DNA from: Theristus sp. LFF4_11
Taxonomy: Eukaryota > Nematoda > Chromadorea > Monhysterida > Xyalidae
Direction of reading: 5' to 3'
Length of the DNA stretch: 64,000 nt
Assembly: GCA_030248135.1 (NCBI GenBank)
Contig: JASANC010004610.1
Coordinates: forward strand, 1-64,000
Below, piece after piece: positions 48,770-59,452 of this stretch (position 1 is the first letter of the stretch; the number at the start of each line of letters is the position of its first letter). The notes below the pieces were generated by a model that did no database searches, was not told the origin of the DNA, and worked only from the letters and a program-made list of their open reading frames with translations. The position numbers were made by a program, and so were the translations under genes.

Positions 48770-51506
48770 TCATAACTGTTTCATCTTAGCCATCAGATCA
48801 TCGAGGCTCTCTTCAGTGGAATGCAGCGCAGTGTCATCGTCACCGTTTTCGGCCTGAATTCTCAGTCGTTTATGTAAATGACGTTGCGACAACAAATTGT
48901 ACAACAATGAGAATCTTATTCTGAGAGAGGACAAAAGTGAAAAGACCATACGTGCCCCGTTCTCAGGAAACGACTGTAATGAGCTACAGACCATTTGTGC
49001 GTCGTCCGCTTGTTCGTACTGGAAACGCAGGCCAGCGGCTAGTTGTTTGGTTTTCGCTGCTGGCTGGGCACCGTCAGTATCGGCAGCACAGTCGTCGTTC
49101 ACCAATTCAATGCCTGCAATGTGGCTTGCAAACATCTCTGGACACGTGTAAACACACAAAAGGCATCGTAGGGGCATTCATGAAGCAGTGTTTAGTGTTT
49201 AGGCTGTGGCTGTGACTAACAACGCGTCGCCAAGGTTGTCGCACGTACCCCAGTCGTTCTCTTCGTGTGTCACGCTAGCCACTGTTTCCGTGCGCTTGTT
49301 TTCTGAGCGCACCTCTCTCCACGCACTTTTACCCTGAAATCAATCAATAAAATCAAAGTATCTAGATACTAGCACGCTTTCTTTGCCACCTTTCGCGGAC
49401 AAGCCTGTTTCTTTTGCTGTTGTTTGACGCAGTTTGCATCCGAGCACTGTGCATTCGGCAGCATCTCTTCTTTCGGAAAGAAGTCCGCCAGCGCATTGTA
49501 ACCAACGTAACCGGTGACCTCACCAAAATTGAGAAGATATCTGAAAAATCACAGGTAAAAGAAACATCTGTAAAGCAGCCGGCAGTGCACGAATTTGCAA
49601 CGGCATAAAGCACAAACTTGAGTGTGTTTTGCACAAGAAACCCCGCGACGATGGCCATTGTTGTTGGCAAACTGGCCGCGCACACACCGTCCTTTTTCAA
49701 CGTTTTCTCGTCAATTTCAGACGCAACAACAAGAGGAGGAAGACACTGAATTAGTGATTCAAAAATTTATAAATACACAAAAACATCAATATTTTTTTGG
49801 ATTCTGCGACTTAATGCGTTCGCAGATGTAGAAAGGAAACTAGTTTCAAGCTTTAATAGCCGACCCTATTTACGGTGCTCGAAGCACTTTTATCAATTTT
49901 GAATTCCCGCGTCATGCATGAAACCGGTTACCTATCTATGCGCGCATGGAGTCTCAACCAAAATGAAACATAATCTCTAGCCAACACTTTCAAAACTATC
50001 AAATTTACGGCGAAACAAGCGCTGATGCCCGGTTCCATGAGTTGAATGTGCCCGGAGACTGCATTCTCGCTGACGCCTGACTCCATCCAAATCTGATCGA
50101 GCTCATTGCACGCCTGCACGGCAGACACTGGCTTTCATAACAATTTGCTTTTTGAGTTTTGCTTCCACAGCTACAATAGTGTCTTTTGTGCCGAACCCAC
50201 CGTGTTCACAGCAATCCTTGCCTCGTAGTTGTCCACACAGCAGAGCACCAAATCAACCGCACCACCGCTCAAGCCACCTTTCCTGACAAAACGATGCCAA
50301 AAAACCTGTTGGTAAAGCTTCTTTTCAAACAAAAGAAAAAAGCGACCACGAAGCCCCACCGAAGGGCGTTCACAAATCGGTCAAAGTTGTCAACAGTGGT
50401 GATGTTCATGTTGTACGTTTCAATGGCGACATCCGGATTGATATGCCTGCAGCAGCGAATGAACGGCTTTGTATGCTACAAAGTAGCAAATAAAATGGCA
50501 CTGAACAAACGACTGAAGAGAAACTCAAACTGCAACGTGGATTTAGCGGCATCCGCCTTTGTGGCGCCTGCCTGATGCGGCTGAAAGAACAGACGATTCA
50601 TGTTCGCAATCTCGACTTTGTCGTAATCGAACAGGATCAACTGAAAACAGAAGAATAGTAGTTTTTGCCGTTTCATTGTGTTACCAGATCGGAATGATTC
50701 GATTGATTGAAGCAACGGAAAAACGATACAGCACCTTGCCAATTCCACAGCGTGTCAGCATTTCCGATACCACGCTGCCGACACCTCCGATACCCACCAC
50801 GACCACCGTGTAGTCGCGGATTTTCTGCAAACGAAGCGCTTTTTTAAAGGTTTACCCTTTGCCCACACAAAGTGGTCCAGTTTGACCGGGTTCTTTTCTT
50901 GTTGCCATTTGTTGGTCAACAAGTTGACGCGTCGCGTCCGTAGCACAGGTGTAGGGCTTTCGCCTACCGTTCTGTAGGCAGAAAGTTCGAACCTCGCTGC
51001 GGGCGGACAAGACACATAATGGAGAAAGTAAAGTGACCAACAAGATCTAATCGTCTACTCCCTCCAGAGCCGAGGGCAAATTGGGCTCGGGGCAGTACTG
51101 TTCGTTTCCGCCGGAGTTTGGCACCTTAGGGTTTCCGGAACCGGCGAGCGAGAAAAATAAAAAAACATTCTCAATTCATCACAAACTTTACCTCGTAATT
51201 CTGGACGATACCCATGCGTTTCAACGCCATCAACCGGCTGAAAATTGGGCAAGTCAAAAACAAGAATTGCGCACCATTATTCAAATTTGAAATGGAATCG
51301 CACATGAAAACAACAAACGTTACCGGTTACCTGTACGGATTCGAGTCCTTCACTTCGGAGCTCATGACATCAATTTTTTCGCGAACGGTCGCAGCAGCAC
51401 TGTTGACACAAAGCTGCGTTGCAGCACCTTGTGTGCTCAATTGTTGTTCAATTCCGGTTCGTAAAACTGCTAAAGAATCTCGCAAAGCTTTCATTTCACC
51501 CTCCAT
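48770..51506 (-). CDS. UBA5: UBA5, E1 enzyme for UFM1, twelve exons
   Basis: Exons in transcript order: 51506-51331, 51237-51192, 50824-50735, 50640-50531, 50446-50360, 50282-50201, 50113-50009, 49745-49618, 49540-49390, 49333-49249, 49113-48992 and 48853-48770, giving 421 residues. The adenylation domain has GIGGVG at 85-90 and [19 protein letters not shown]. Zinc ligands are Cys230, Cys233, Cys307 and Cys312; the catalytic cysteine is Cys254 in [12 protein letters not shown]. The C-terminal tail keeps the UFM1-binding WGIELV motif and the UFC1-binding end [15 protein letters not shown]5 activates UFM1 with ATP and passes it to UFC1, mainly for ER-associated UFMylation. All key residues are intact. 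Overlapping AATAAA signals on this strand lie at 48751-48760. Intron 2 carries a tRNA-like SINE. Confidence 0.96.
50920..51165 (+). repeat. tRNA-derived SINE in UBA5 intron 2
   Basis: The 5' part contains an A-box-like TAGCACAGGTGTAGG and, about 40 bp on, a B-box GTTCGAACCTC with a GCCTAC/GTAGGC stem between, as in a tRNA head. The 3' part ends CCGGAGTTTGGCACC, GGAACCGGCGAGCG and an A-rich tail. The tail is shared with the TMX3 intron fragments. The cloverleaf is too degenerate (poor T stem) to be a functional tRNA. Confidence 0.5.
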
Positions 51507-52118
51507 TGCGTTACACTTTCCGACACGATTGAATTGACTGTTGCGCTCGTCGAACGTGTGGTGCGGTGCCTAAGCCTAAGATTTTTTTTAAATTTTTAAT
51601 CGAATTTTTTAATTAATTAAAAAAACAAATTATACCCATCCAGAACGCTATTTTCTTCTGAAAATGAATTTAAGATACTTTCCACAGAATGTGACTTAGA
51701 TGATTTTTGGCCCAGACATTCCTGTGGACTTTTTTGGCAGTTTGTTTTTTAACAATTTTTATTTTTAGGCCAAAGATCGACGACGAGCGCCGGCCGAGCA
51801 AAGTTCATATGCTGACTGGATGGAATCTGGATACAAAGCTTCTGCAGTTGGTTTGATAAGCTCGTTGATGGAATGGAGTCGTGTGAAAAAGAGTTGTTCG
51901 GTTGATTTTGATTTGGTGAAGGACTCCGCTCCGCCTCTTCATTATGATGTTGCGTTTTCGTATTTTTCGCAAACAATAATTATTTCTAATTTCTTTATTT
52001 TATTATGTGGCTTCAGCCGTCGACGTAGCATATTATAAACGGGCCTCAAAAAGTTAGATTAGATAGATTTCACAATGTTTCGTGTCATTTTTCAGCTCAA
52101 TAACTTTATTTGAATTGA
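51507..52118. other. Divergent UBA5/GFOD intergenic region
   Basis: About 610 bp between the UBA5 and GFOD start codons, presumably carrying both promoters. A T/A-rich stretch lies at 51580-51640. An open frame on the plus strand around 51770-52035 has a plausible codon look but no recognised family and no supported splice partner; it is not called. A likely 5' UTR acceptor for GFOD (TTTTTCAG at about 52094) precedes the start. Confidence 0.5.
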
Positions 52119-53742
52119 ATGAAACACCCAATTTCTTCGGCCATGCCGTACAAACAGCTGGGCGTCGTCAGCTCGCCGGACACATTGCCGACATTGGTAC
52201 CTTATTTGAAAAAATTGGGATTCGAAGTAAAAGGTGTTTGATTGTTTTCGGTTTTTGTCAGGAATGTTTTGTTAATTTTTTGCCATTGTTCAACCGAGTA
52301 ACTGTTTCGTTCAGCGACGTGGTGTGCGAAGACGGACTGTGCAATCGAGGTGGCTGGTGAGAATGGCGTTGCTGCAGTCGGCGCCACGCCTGACGAGATC
52401 CTGCTGCGCAAAGACGTTGACATGCTCGTCGTCATGTGCAGACCTGCGTTCCAGGCACAGATCGCTGTCAAAGCACTCGGTTGCATCCAAGCTCTTGTTG
52501 TCACATTCAATACATAACTGCACAAAGTTTCGTGGTTTCATGTTGTTGTCCTGCCAATAAATTATCTGCATGAAGACTCACTGCGTAGTGCGCACTATCT
52601 GAGCTGAGTGTGAAGAACGGTACTAAACAGCAGTACCACCATGTGGGGAGCTATTTTCAGCATATTCTGCTCATCGATGAAGCTTTGCTTCAAAGGTGGA
52701 CAACTAATTTCATGGCATGAAAAAGTTCGCAACGCAATATGAATTTCAGGAATCGGCAAGCACGTGCTGTGCACAGCGCCGTCTGTCGTCAGTCTGTCAG
52801 AGGCGAGCAGACTAGTGCAGTCGTCGCAGTATTATCCACAGCTGTTGTCGTTGTCTGCGTTCATGCTTCGCCCGATGGACATCTTCACCGCGGCACGCTG
52901 CCACGTCGCAAACGGGCTGATTGGCCAAATTCAAACGTGTCACGTGACCGTGCACTCGCCACTGTTGTACCATCCGGATCGTTACGATTGGCTGTGGGAC
53001 CACGTCAGTGGCGGCGGCTTGTTGAATCTGCTCGGCAATCACATCATTGACGTCCTGCACTTTGTGACAAGGTGGCGTTCAGTTGAAATGACGAGACTGA
53101 TTGCGAAACACACATTCATCATGGGTGGGCGTGTGTGCCAAACAGAAATGATGTGACGTTTGCAGGCTGCGCGCCACACACGCGCACGGCGTTGTCGAGA
53201 CCTACGAGCACGCTGAGTGCGCCGCGAACAAAACGGTCGACAGCGGTTTCCGTCGGTTGCACGCCGACAGCTTCTGTAGTTTCTCACTGCAACTCGACAG
53301 AAACAACGCCAAAGCAGTCGTAACGTTGGTGAGCACAGCCGGCAGTGAGTACGAGCAAACGGTGACCATTTGCGGCACGAAAGGACGGCTGCGCGTCAAC
53401 GGACTCCAGCTGAGTCTGCACGAGACAAACGGCAAATCGAAAGTTCTCGAACGCGAAACACCGTTGGACAAAGCGAGCTGTGTGCCGGAGTTGTTCTTTC
53501 CGTACTCGGAGATTGCAATGTTGCAGCTGGGCTTTTCGAAACTGTTGCACAAGCTGGCCGGCGCCATGCTCTACTACGACAACAGTGATCTCAGTTCGTC
53601 CGGGCATTCATGGCAGGGCGCCTCGAAGACCATGGCCGCTCTGTCCAGCTTTGAAGACGCACATTATGTGCAGGCCGTGAACAGCGCCATACGAAAGTCG
53701 AGCACTCTCGCGTGCTGGTGTCCTGTCTCGGAAGCAACTTGA
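52119..53742 (+). CDS. GFOD: GFOD, glucose-fructose oxidoreductase domain protein, four exons
   Basis: Exons 52119-52233, 52315-52479, 52750-53071 and 53166-53742 give 392 residues; human GFOD1 has 390. A divergent N-terminal Rossmann strand precedes VDMLVVMCRPAFQAQIAVKA and GIGKHVLCTAPSVVSLSEAS, which align with GFOD's [20 protein letters not shown] and GKNVICDRTATPLDAF. The GFO/IDH/MocA C-terminal domain follows (YDWLWDHVSGGGLLNLLGNH, IIDVLHFVT). The catalytic EKP motif of true sugar oxidoreductases is absent, as in other GFODs, so the family may be a pseudo-enzyme or extracellular-matrix-linked protein. An alternative start is the second ATG at 52143, which removes eight residues and matches the human start better. 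Confidence 0.92.
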
Positions 53743-54011
53743 TCTTGATATCTTTTTGAATCTGCATTGCGTTGAATCGGATTTCGGGCTTTACCCTCGG
53801 ACAAGGTCTTTTCAACTTTCATCGGTGTTGTTATTCATGTGTATCAAGTGAAGTACGTTTTCTCGTCCATTTCACTTCTTTTACTTTGGCGAACTAAATA
53901 TGACATTTCATAGAATTTATTGATAATCTGTGGTGTGTGCTCATGAACGGTTGTATTTCATCGTTTAATAATAGCAAACAGTAAAACGGCGATATTCACG
54001 CATTTTAGCAC

Positions 54012-55265
54012 TCATTTCAGCCGCATAATGCCATCGATGCCTGCGTATTCCGGCAGATTCAGCTGGTATTTCTTTTGTAAACTGTCTGGCACAAAGCGTC
54101 CGCCGAGGTAGTGGTGAGCGCCAGTGAAGTGACGCGCGCACAGTTTCGGCGCAGTCAGAGAGATCAGCATGTCCGGCTGCAAAGCTGCTGAATCGCTTGG
54201 CGGGCCCTGTTCAACGTGCCAGCCTGCAATCGCATTGAGCCTATTGTACTCCCTAATTGCAAAAAACTAGTTTTTCTAAATTCTATTTCAACCAAACAAT
54301 CACTCAACCGGACGGTATATCGATGCTGGCAATTGGTAGTTTGCTGTCTTGCAGTGCACTCAAAATGTCACCAAACGGCTCGCGCAGCGGCGGCTTGAAA
54401 CTGAATCCAAAGATCGCATCGACGATCACATTGAACTGATCGCTCAGCTCCTCCGGTGGCTTCGTCAGCACGGGAATGTCCAGCTTGCGGACTTGCGTCA
54501 CCAGCCTGCCCATCAGCTCGTTCTTGGAAGCTCGTGGATACACAATTGTCGGCGTGTAACCCTGCCAAAGACGAATACACAGTGATTATGCCAACATCGA
54601 CGCAGATTGTCTATGGTTGCATGCTCTGTCCTTAGTTCAGCCCGACCACAACGAGTGCAATAGATGTAAAGTTTGTTGTCTGAAAACCGCAATCGAAATA
54701 CTTTCTTGAACGTGTTTGCCGTCCAGTGTTGCACAATGACATGAAACACTGCATGATCACTACTTGTTTGTGCAACTTTAGATGGAAACCGCATGAGTGC
54801 GGTGTTGATACTTCGGCTGATGCTTGTTGTAGACAGATCAGCACTAACAAACATGTGCAAGTGTCGCGCGCACACAAATCCGTCACCGCCGTTGTTGCCG
54901 GGACCACAAACTACGAGCACTTTGCGATGTCGCTGCTTGTTATAGACACTCGCCACGCACTGCGCACACGACAGACCAGCCAACTCCATCAGTTGCTCCA
55001 CCGAGAACTCATACTCGGTGAACAGCTCGCGGTCGATGTTGCTCGCTTCTTCTTGCCTGAAATGAGCACAGTAAAAAACGGTGATCTCTATCCAACAATC
55101 ATAGGTAGTCAGCTGATTGGATGATTTCAGTTCGGTTCATCACACCACTGAATTCTCTAAGCAGCTAGATGCAGCCAATGGGCATGCCGGAGGCGGATGC
55201 ACGCCAGAATGCACAAATCGCAGTTGACAGTTTGTGGTAAAATGAAATACTAACCGATGAAACAT
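54012..55265 (-). CDS. NAXE: NAXE, NAD(P)HX epimerase, four exons
   Basis: Exons in transcript order: 55265-55255, 55056-54849, 54561-54309 and 54223-54012, giving 227 residues. The YjeF N-terminal fold shows [20 protein letters not shown], the [16 protein letters not shown] phosphate-binding motif, the catalytic-region [18 protein letters not shown] and the C-terminal HYLGGRFVP. The enzyme converts R-NAD(P)HX to the S form for NAXD repair and acts in mitochondria and cytosol. The first exon is only 11 nt (four residues, MFHR, the last codon split by the intron); it is the one in-phase ATG with a GT donor found upstream, so it is tentative. No mitochondrial presequence is encoded in this model; one may lie in an unrecognised 5' exon. 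AATAAA on this strand is at 53916-53921. Confidence 0.9.
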
Positions 55266-56030
55266 TTTTGAATCAGCTTGCTATCTTGTTTTCGAAGACA
55301 TAAAACGAGTCAATTTTTGACCAAAATTAACCATTTTTTCCTCGAAATTCTTGAAAATTTCGCTATTTTTTACAAAAACTTAATTTCAGCATATTTTAAG
55401 TTGCTTTTCTGTTCAGCTGTTCAGCATTTAGCTGTTTTTATCGCTTTTCAGCGTTTGGTGGTCATGTCGATGTGATGCATGCTTTCTGTGCAGGCACTGC
55501 TGTGGGGCGGAGTATGATTTGCGCAGAAAGCATGCATTCACAAACTAATCAACTGATTCCCTATAATTTAGAGTTCGACTGTGTCTACCTGGAAAGCTTG
55601 CTCCGGCTATCTATATGGCCCCCAGCTCAAGAACAACTGTGTTCGTAACCACAGCAAGAAAACTTACGATAAATATTTCACAGTGTTCGACGCCATTGTG
55701 AAGTGTGTTCGTTTTCGAAATTTCTCGTTGACAAATTTACGATTTCGCAAATTGTCTGCCAAACAGGAGGGCTGGGAAAACAAAAAATTGTCCAGATTGA
55801 GATGCCTGATCGTTTTGACAGAGGCCCTAGCCCTGGGCTTGAGAAACATCGTCAGTCAGCTTTCTTCAACTGAAGATACACATTTATGAAGCAAAAAAAA
55901 CAGCGCAGCTTCAGCGCTCGTCAGCGCCCTTCAGTTTTAGAACATACACACATTCATACGCACGTTCATGTTAGCGCGCATCAGCGCGCGTCAACGCGCT
56001 TCAGCGCGCGCGTGCATGAATGGGCCTTTT
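55266..56030. other. Region between NAXE and the 56-59 kb transposon block
   Basis: Contains the MITE-like repeat at about 55450-55581 and, at 55905-56020, a repetitive GCGCGCTTCAGCGCGC-like CG-rich tract. No exon could be supported. The NAXE promoter should be at its left edge. Confidence 0.45.
55450..55581. mobile_element. Short MITE-like repeat, third copy of the CAGTCKAACTC family
   Basis: Right terminus reads CAGTCGAACTCTAAATTATA in reverse complement. The interior has inverted GCATGCTTTCTG copies shared with 4675-4835. The left end is less clear. Confidence 0.5.
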
Positions 56031-56152
56031 TAGGGTCATTTTTTAAATTAAAAATAAAATTGAAAATCAAAGTTGTGCTAAATCAATCAGGGAGTTCGAA
56101 GAACCACATATGATATGCAAGCGCCTCCCGAATGACTCCCGTATGGCGGAAC

Positions 56153-58266
56153 GGTACTCCTTCAAAATACGGGTCCGCTCAAATTTCATCGCAGCGCGCT
56201 GATTGATGGCTCAAATGAAAGCCCTCGTTCTGCTGAATAATCCTGTGTATGGGTTTTTTGAAATTCAAAAATTTGAAGAAGTTATTTGAATTTGAAATTT
56301 TAGATAGGGTGGGTCTGTGGTGAGCGTGTACAGTGCACTGAATGTTGTATTTATGTGCTTGACAGATATTTATGATGGATACCGTTCACATGATTGCATG
56401 AAACAGTCATACGTCTGATAGTAGGGTCCACGGGTTACGGTAGCGGTAGTTTTGGGTCTTGACCAAATTGCAGAAAACCACTTTGTTTCTTGTGAATAAC
56501 ACTTGAAACAGTCATTATAACAGAATGTCAAAAACCGGATTTCAAGGATTACGGTAACTCTGCAGTGGATCTCGACACGATTGTTTAAAAACGTCCTTTT
56601 ATTGCCAAAAAAGCTACTAGAATGATGGATACCGTTCACATGATTGGTGGGTTGACAGAAAACTTTGACATCGCAGTCGTGAAAATGAGAAAGTATGCCA
56701 AGTAAACCCGGTAACGAAAGAAGCAAGAGACTCGAAGGGTCGCTACCAAAAGTCTTCTCAAGCAAAAATGTTGTGTAACATTAGCTGCGTTTGTACATGT
56801 AGTAAAAGTAGCTATGTCACCCTGAGAGTAGCCATACAGCACATGCCAATTTCGTAGCCGCCGTTTGCTGAACGTCGCTGAATGGGACAGCCGAGTGTTT
56901 TCTGAGTTCCGTTGCATGTTTCTAAAAGTTTTCAACTGTTATTCACAAGAAACAAAGTGGTTTTCAGCAACTTCGTGTCAAGACCCAAAACTACCGCTAC
57001 CGTAACCCGTGGGACCAAACTTCCGACATATGACTGTTACATGCAATCATGTGAACGGCATCCATCATTCTAGTAGCTTATCTTGGCAATAAAAGGACGT
57101 TTTTAAAAAATCGTGTCGAGACCCACTGCAGAGTTACCGTAATCATTGGAATCCGGTTTTTGACATTCTGTTATAAATGCTGCATGTTTCTAAAAGGTTT
57201 CAACTGTTATTCCCAAGAAACAAAGTGGTTTTTTGCAACTTCGTGTCAAGACCCAAAACTGCCGCTACCGCAACCCGTGGGCACCAATTTCAGACGTACG
57301 ACTGTTTCATGCAATCATGTGAACGGTATCCATCATAAATATCTATCAAGCACATGAATACAACATTCAGTGCACTGTACTAGGGTTGTTAAAAAAAACA
57401 AAAATCGTCATTTTTGTTTTTAAAAAAAAAATTTTTTTTTTTTAAAAATTTCAAAAATCAAAGTTGTGCTAAATCAATCAGGGAGTCTGAAGAACCACAT
57501 ATGATATGCAAGCGCCTCCCGAATGACTCCCGTATGGCGGAACTTTGCAGATTTTGTTTTGGTGACCTCAATTACCCCTTTTCCAAACCGTCACCATGCC
57601 TCTTCTTGTGTTTTGACCTCCAAAACGTCACTAATTGTCCCCAGCTAAGCTAATGCTAAAGTGAAGACAAACATACCGCCTTGAAATTCGATCAATTCTT
57701 CTGATGGTGTCGCGACGACACGACACGAAGCAGCAACCAGACAACGTAGCGCTTGCAAACGGAGCAGCGAGCACAATCGGACGCTCTGCGAGGCGAATCG
57801 TCACCTTATCTGCATCGGAAATGGTAGGCTAAGCTTTGGGACGCTCAAAAACTTCATCGCAGATGTTGTCGAAGCCTAAAATCAGTCGGTAAAACGGCCC
57901 AAAATCGACTGCTAAAGGTTTAATCAAAGAAAATTTTTGTTGAACTTTCGAAAAATTGTGCCAAAATTGAGGTTTTCAGAGCATATTAGAGGAAAATTTT
58001 TCGAATTTTTTTTTTTTAAATCGGCATTTTTGTTTTTTTTTAATCACTTTAAAAAAAAAAATTTTCATTTTTGTTTAACAACCCTACACTGTACACGCTC
58101 ACCACAGACCCACCCTATCTAAAATTTTAAATTCAAATAACTTCTTCAAATTTTTGAATTTCAAAAAACCCATACACAGGATTACTCAGCAGAACGAGGG
58201 CTTTCATTTGAGCTGTCAGTCAGCGCGCTGCGATGAAATTTGAGCGGACCCGTATTTTGAAGTGCC
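56153..58266. mobile_element. Foldback hAT-type element with 8-bp target duplication
   Basis: Termini GGTACTCCTTCAAAATACGG and (reverse complement of the right end) GGCACTTCAAAATACGGGTC; perfect flanking GGCGGAAC at 56145-56152 and 58267-58274. The long inverted arms cover about 180 bp at the ends, and a further inverted segment (GATGGATACCGTTCACATGA) lies inside. The right arm is interrupted by the hAT-A copy 57381-58086; without it the element is 1400 bp. No transposase. Confidence 0.9.
57381..58086 (+). mobile_element. Intact 706-bp hAT-A MITE with 8-bp target duplication (reference copy)
   Basis: Starts TAGGGTTGTT and ends AACAACCCTA (perfect 10-bp terminal repeats, extended by A/T-rich subterminal sequence). 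Flanked by perfect CACTGTAC at 57373-57380 and 58087-58094. The empty site can be read from the undisturbed left arm of the surrounding foldback element (near 56325), which contains the target only once; that proves the insertion. No coding capacity. Confidence 0.95.
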
Positions 58267-59280
58267 GGCGGAACTTTGCAGATTTTGTTTTGGTGACCTC
58301 AATTACCCCTTTTCCAAACCGTTGTAATGCCTCTTCCATTATGACCCTCAAACAAAACGTCACCAATTATCCGCCGGGCCCCAGCTCAGCTCAAGTGAAA
58401 AAAGATTACCAGCTTACCACCATGGATGGCACGAAAAAACGGTTTTTTTCATGAAAAGAAACTGTTTTTTTAACCGGTTTCTTTTCAAGTCAAGACAAAA
58501 CCGTTTTTTTGCCAAGAAAATCTGAATTAGTCGTCAAAACAAATCCGCCACTCAATTGTGCGGGAAAAGCAACACTTTTAGTTGTTGTTCACAAAACCGA
58601 CAAGAACAGGTGTCATCCAGCTTTTCTTGCTCAATGGTGTGTTTGGCAAAATCCAGAGGAATATTCTGAAGCTGGAAAGGAAAACCATTTTCGAAAAAAG
58701 CCCTGGTAAAAACAGTTTTGAAACCGTGAAATAAAACCGGTTTCTTTTCACAAAAAAATTAAAAAAACGGTTTTTTCTATCCCTACACGACCACTGTGTT
58801 TGGTTGTTGTTTCGTGTCGTGTCAACAGCAACCAAACACAGTCGCGCTCGTAATGCATCATTATTAAAACAGGTGCATGTGCAGTGGCGGTGGCCCCTGC
58901 CCTTTAACACAGGAAAGAAATTGCAACCGTTGCGCTTGCAGTCGGTGTAGCTCGAACGCTCAGAATTCACAATGTGAGGTGAAATGTCACGTGGCTGCAT
59001 TGGAAATATTAAGCCAAGCTTTGCGATTGCGACGCTCAAAAACTTCATTCCAATTGAAAGTTGTTTTTAAATCAACCGGTGGTGAAACGGTCCAGAATCG
59101 ACTGGATTGTTTCACAAGGTGTGGTCAAAATTTTTTTTTGAACTTTCCAAAAATTGTGCCAAAAATGAGCCCAAAAATGAGGTGGTCATTCAGAGCATAT
59201 TAGAGTAAAATTTTTCCGGCATTTTTATTTTTTGTTTTGTTTAAAAAAAGGTTTTTGTTTCACAAACAAGACACAACCCA

Positions 59281-59452
59281 ATTCAATATTCAAGGTCAAG
59301 TCATGACTTTATTTTTTATTCAGGGGGTCAGTGGGGTGCAGCATTATTGGACTACTGAGCTTTTATAAAACTTGCACAGGTGTTTGAGTATTTTGTTTGC
59401 AGCCAGCGATTCGCGTGACTCCGTGAAGTGTCGCGTCGTCACATCTTGTGCA
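59281..59452. promoter_or_regulatory. Presumed NDUFS3 promoter region
   Basis: Only about 170 bp separate the transposon block from the NDUFS3 start codon at 59453. No TATA or other core motif is obvious. Assignment is by position only. Confidence 0.3.

Larger units (their letters stand above)
56031..59280 (+). mobile_element. Outer hAT-A copy split by nested insertions
   Basis: Begins TAGGGTCATT at 56031 and follows hAT-A to ATGGCGGAAC at 56152. It is then interrupted by the foldback element (56153-58266) and resumes with GGCGGAACTTTGCAGATTTT at 58267. A further AC-/TTTTT-rich insertion with CATGGATGG and CTATCCCTA ends sits at about 58421-58785. The far end is degenerate (ACACAACCCA at 59280). 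Flanking 8-mers do not match, so the outer ends are approximate. Confidence 0.65.

Noticed and set aside
50951..51010. tRNA gene
   Set aside because: A- and B-box-like sequences are present, but acceptor and T stems are poorly paired and the anticodon loop has the wrong size; read as SINE head.
51770..52035. Open frame between UBA5 and GFOD on the plus strand
   Set aside because: No recognisable family, no phase-matched partner exon, and it lies in the shared promoter interval. Cannot be excluded as a small exon.
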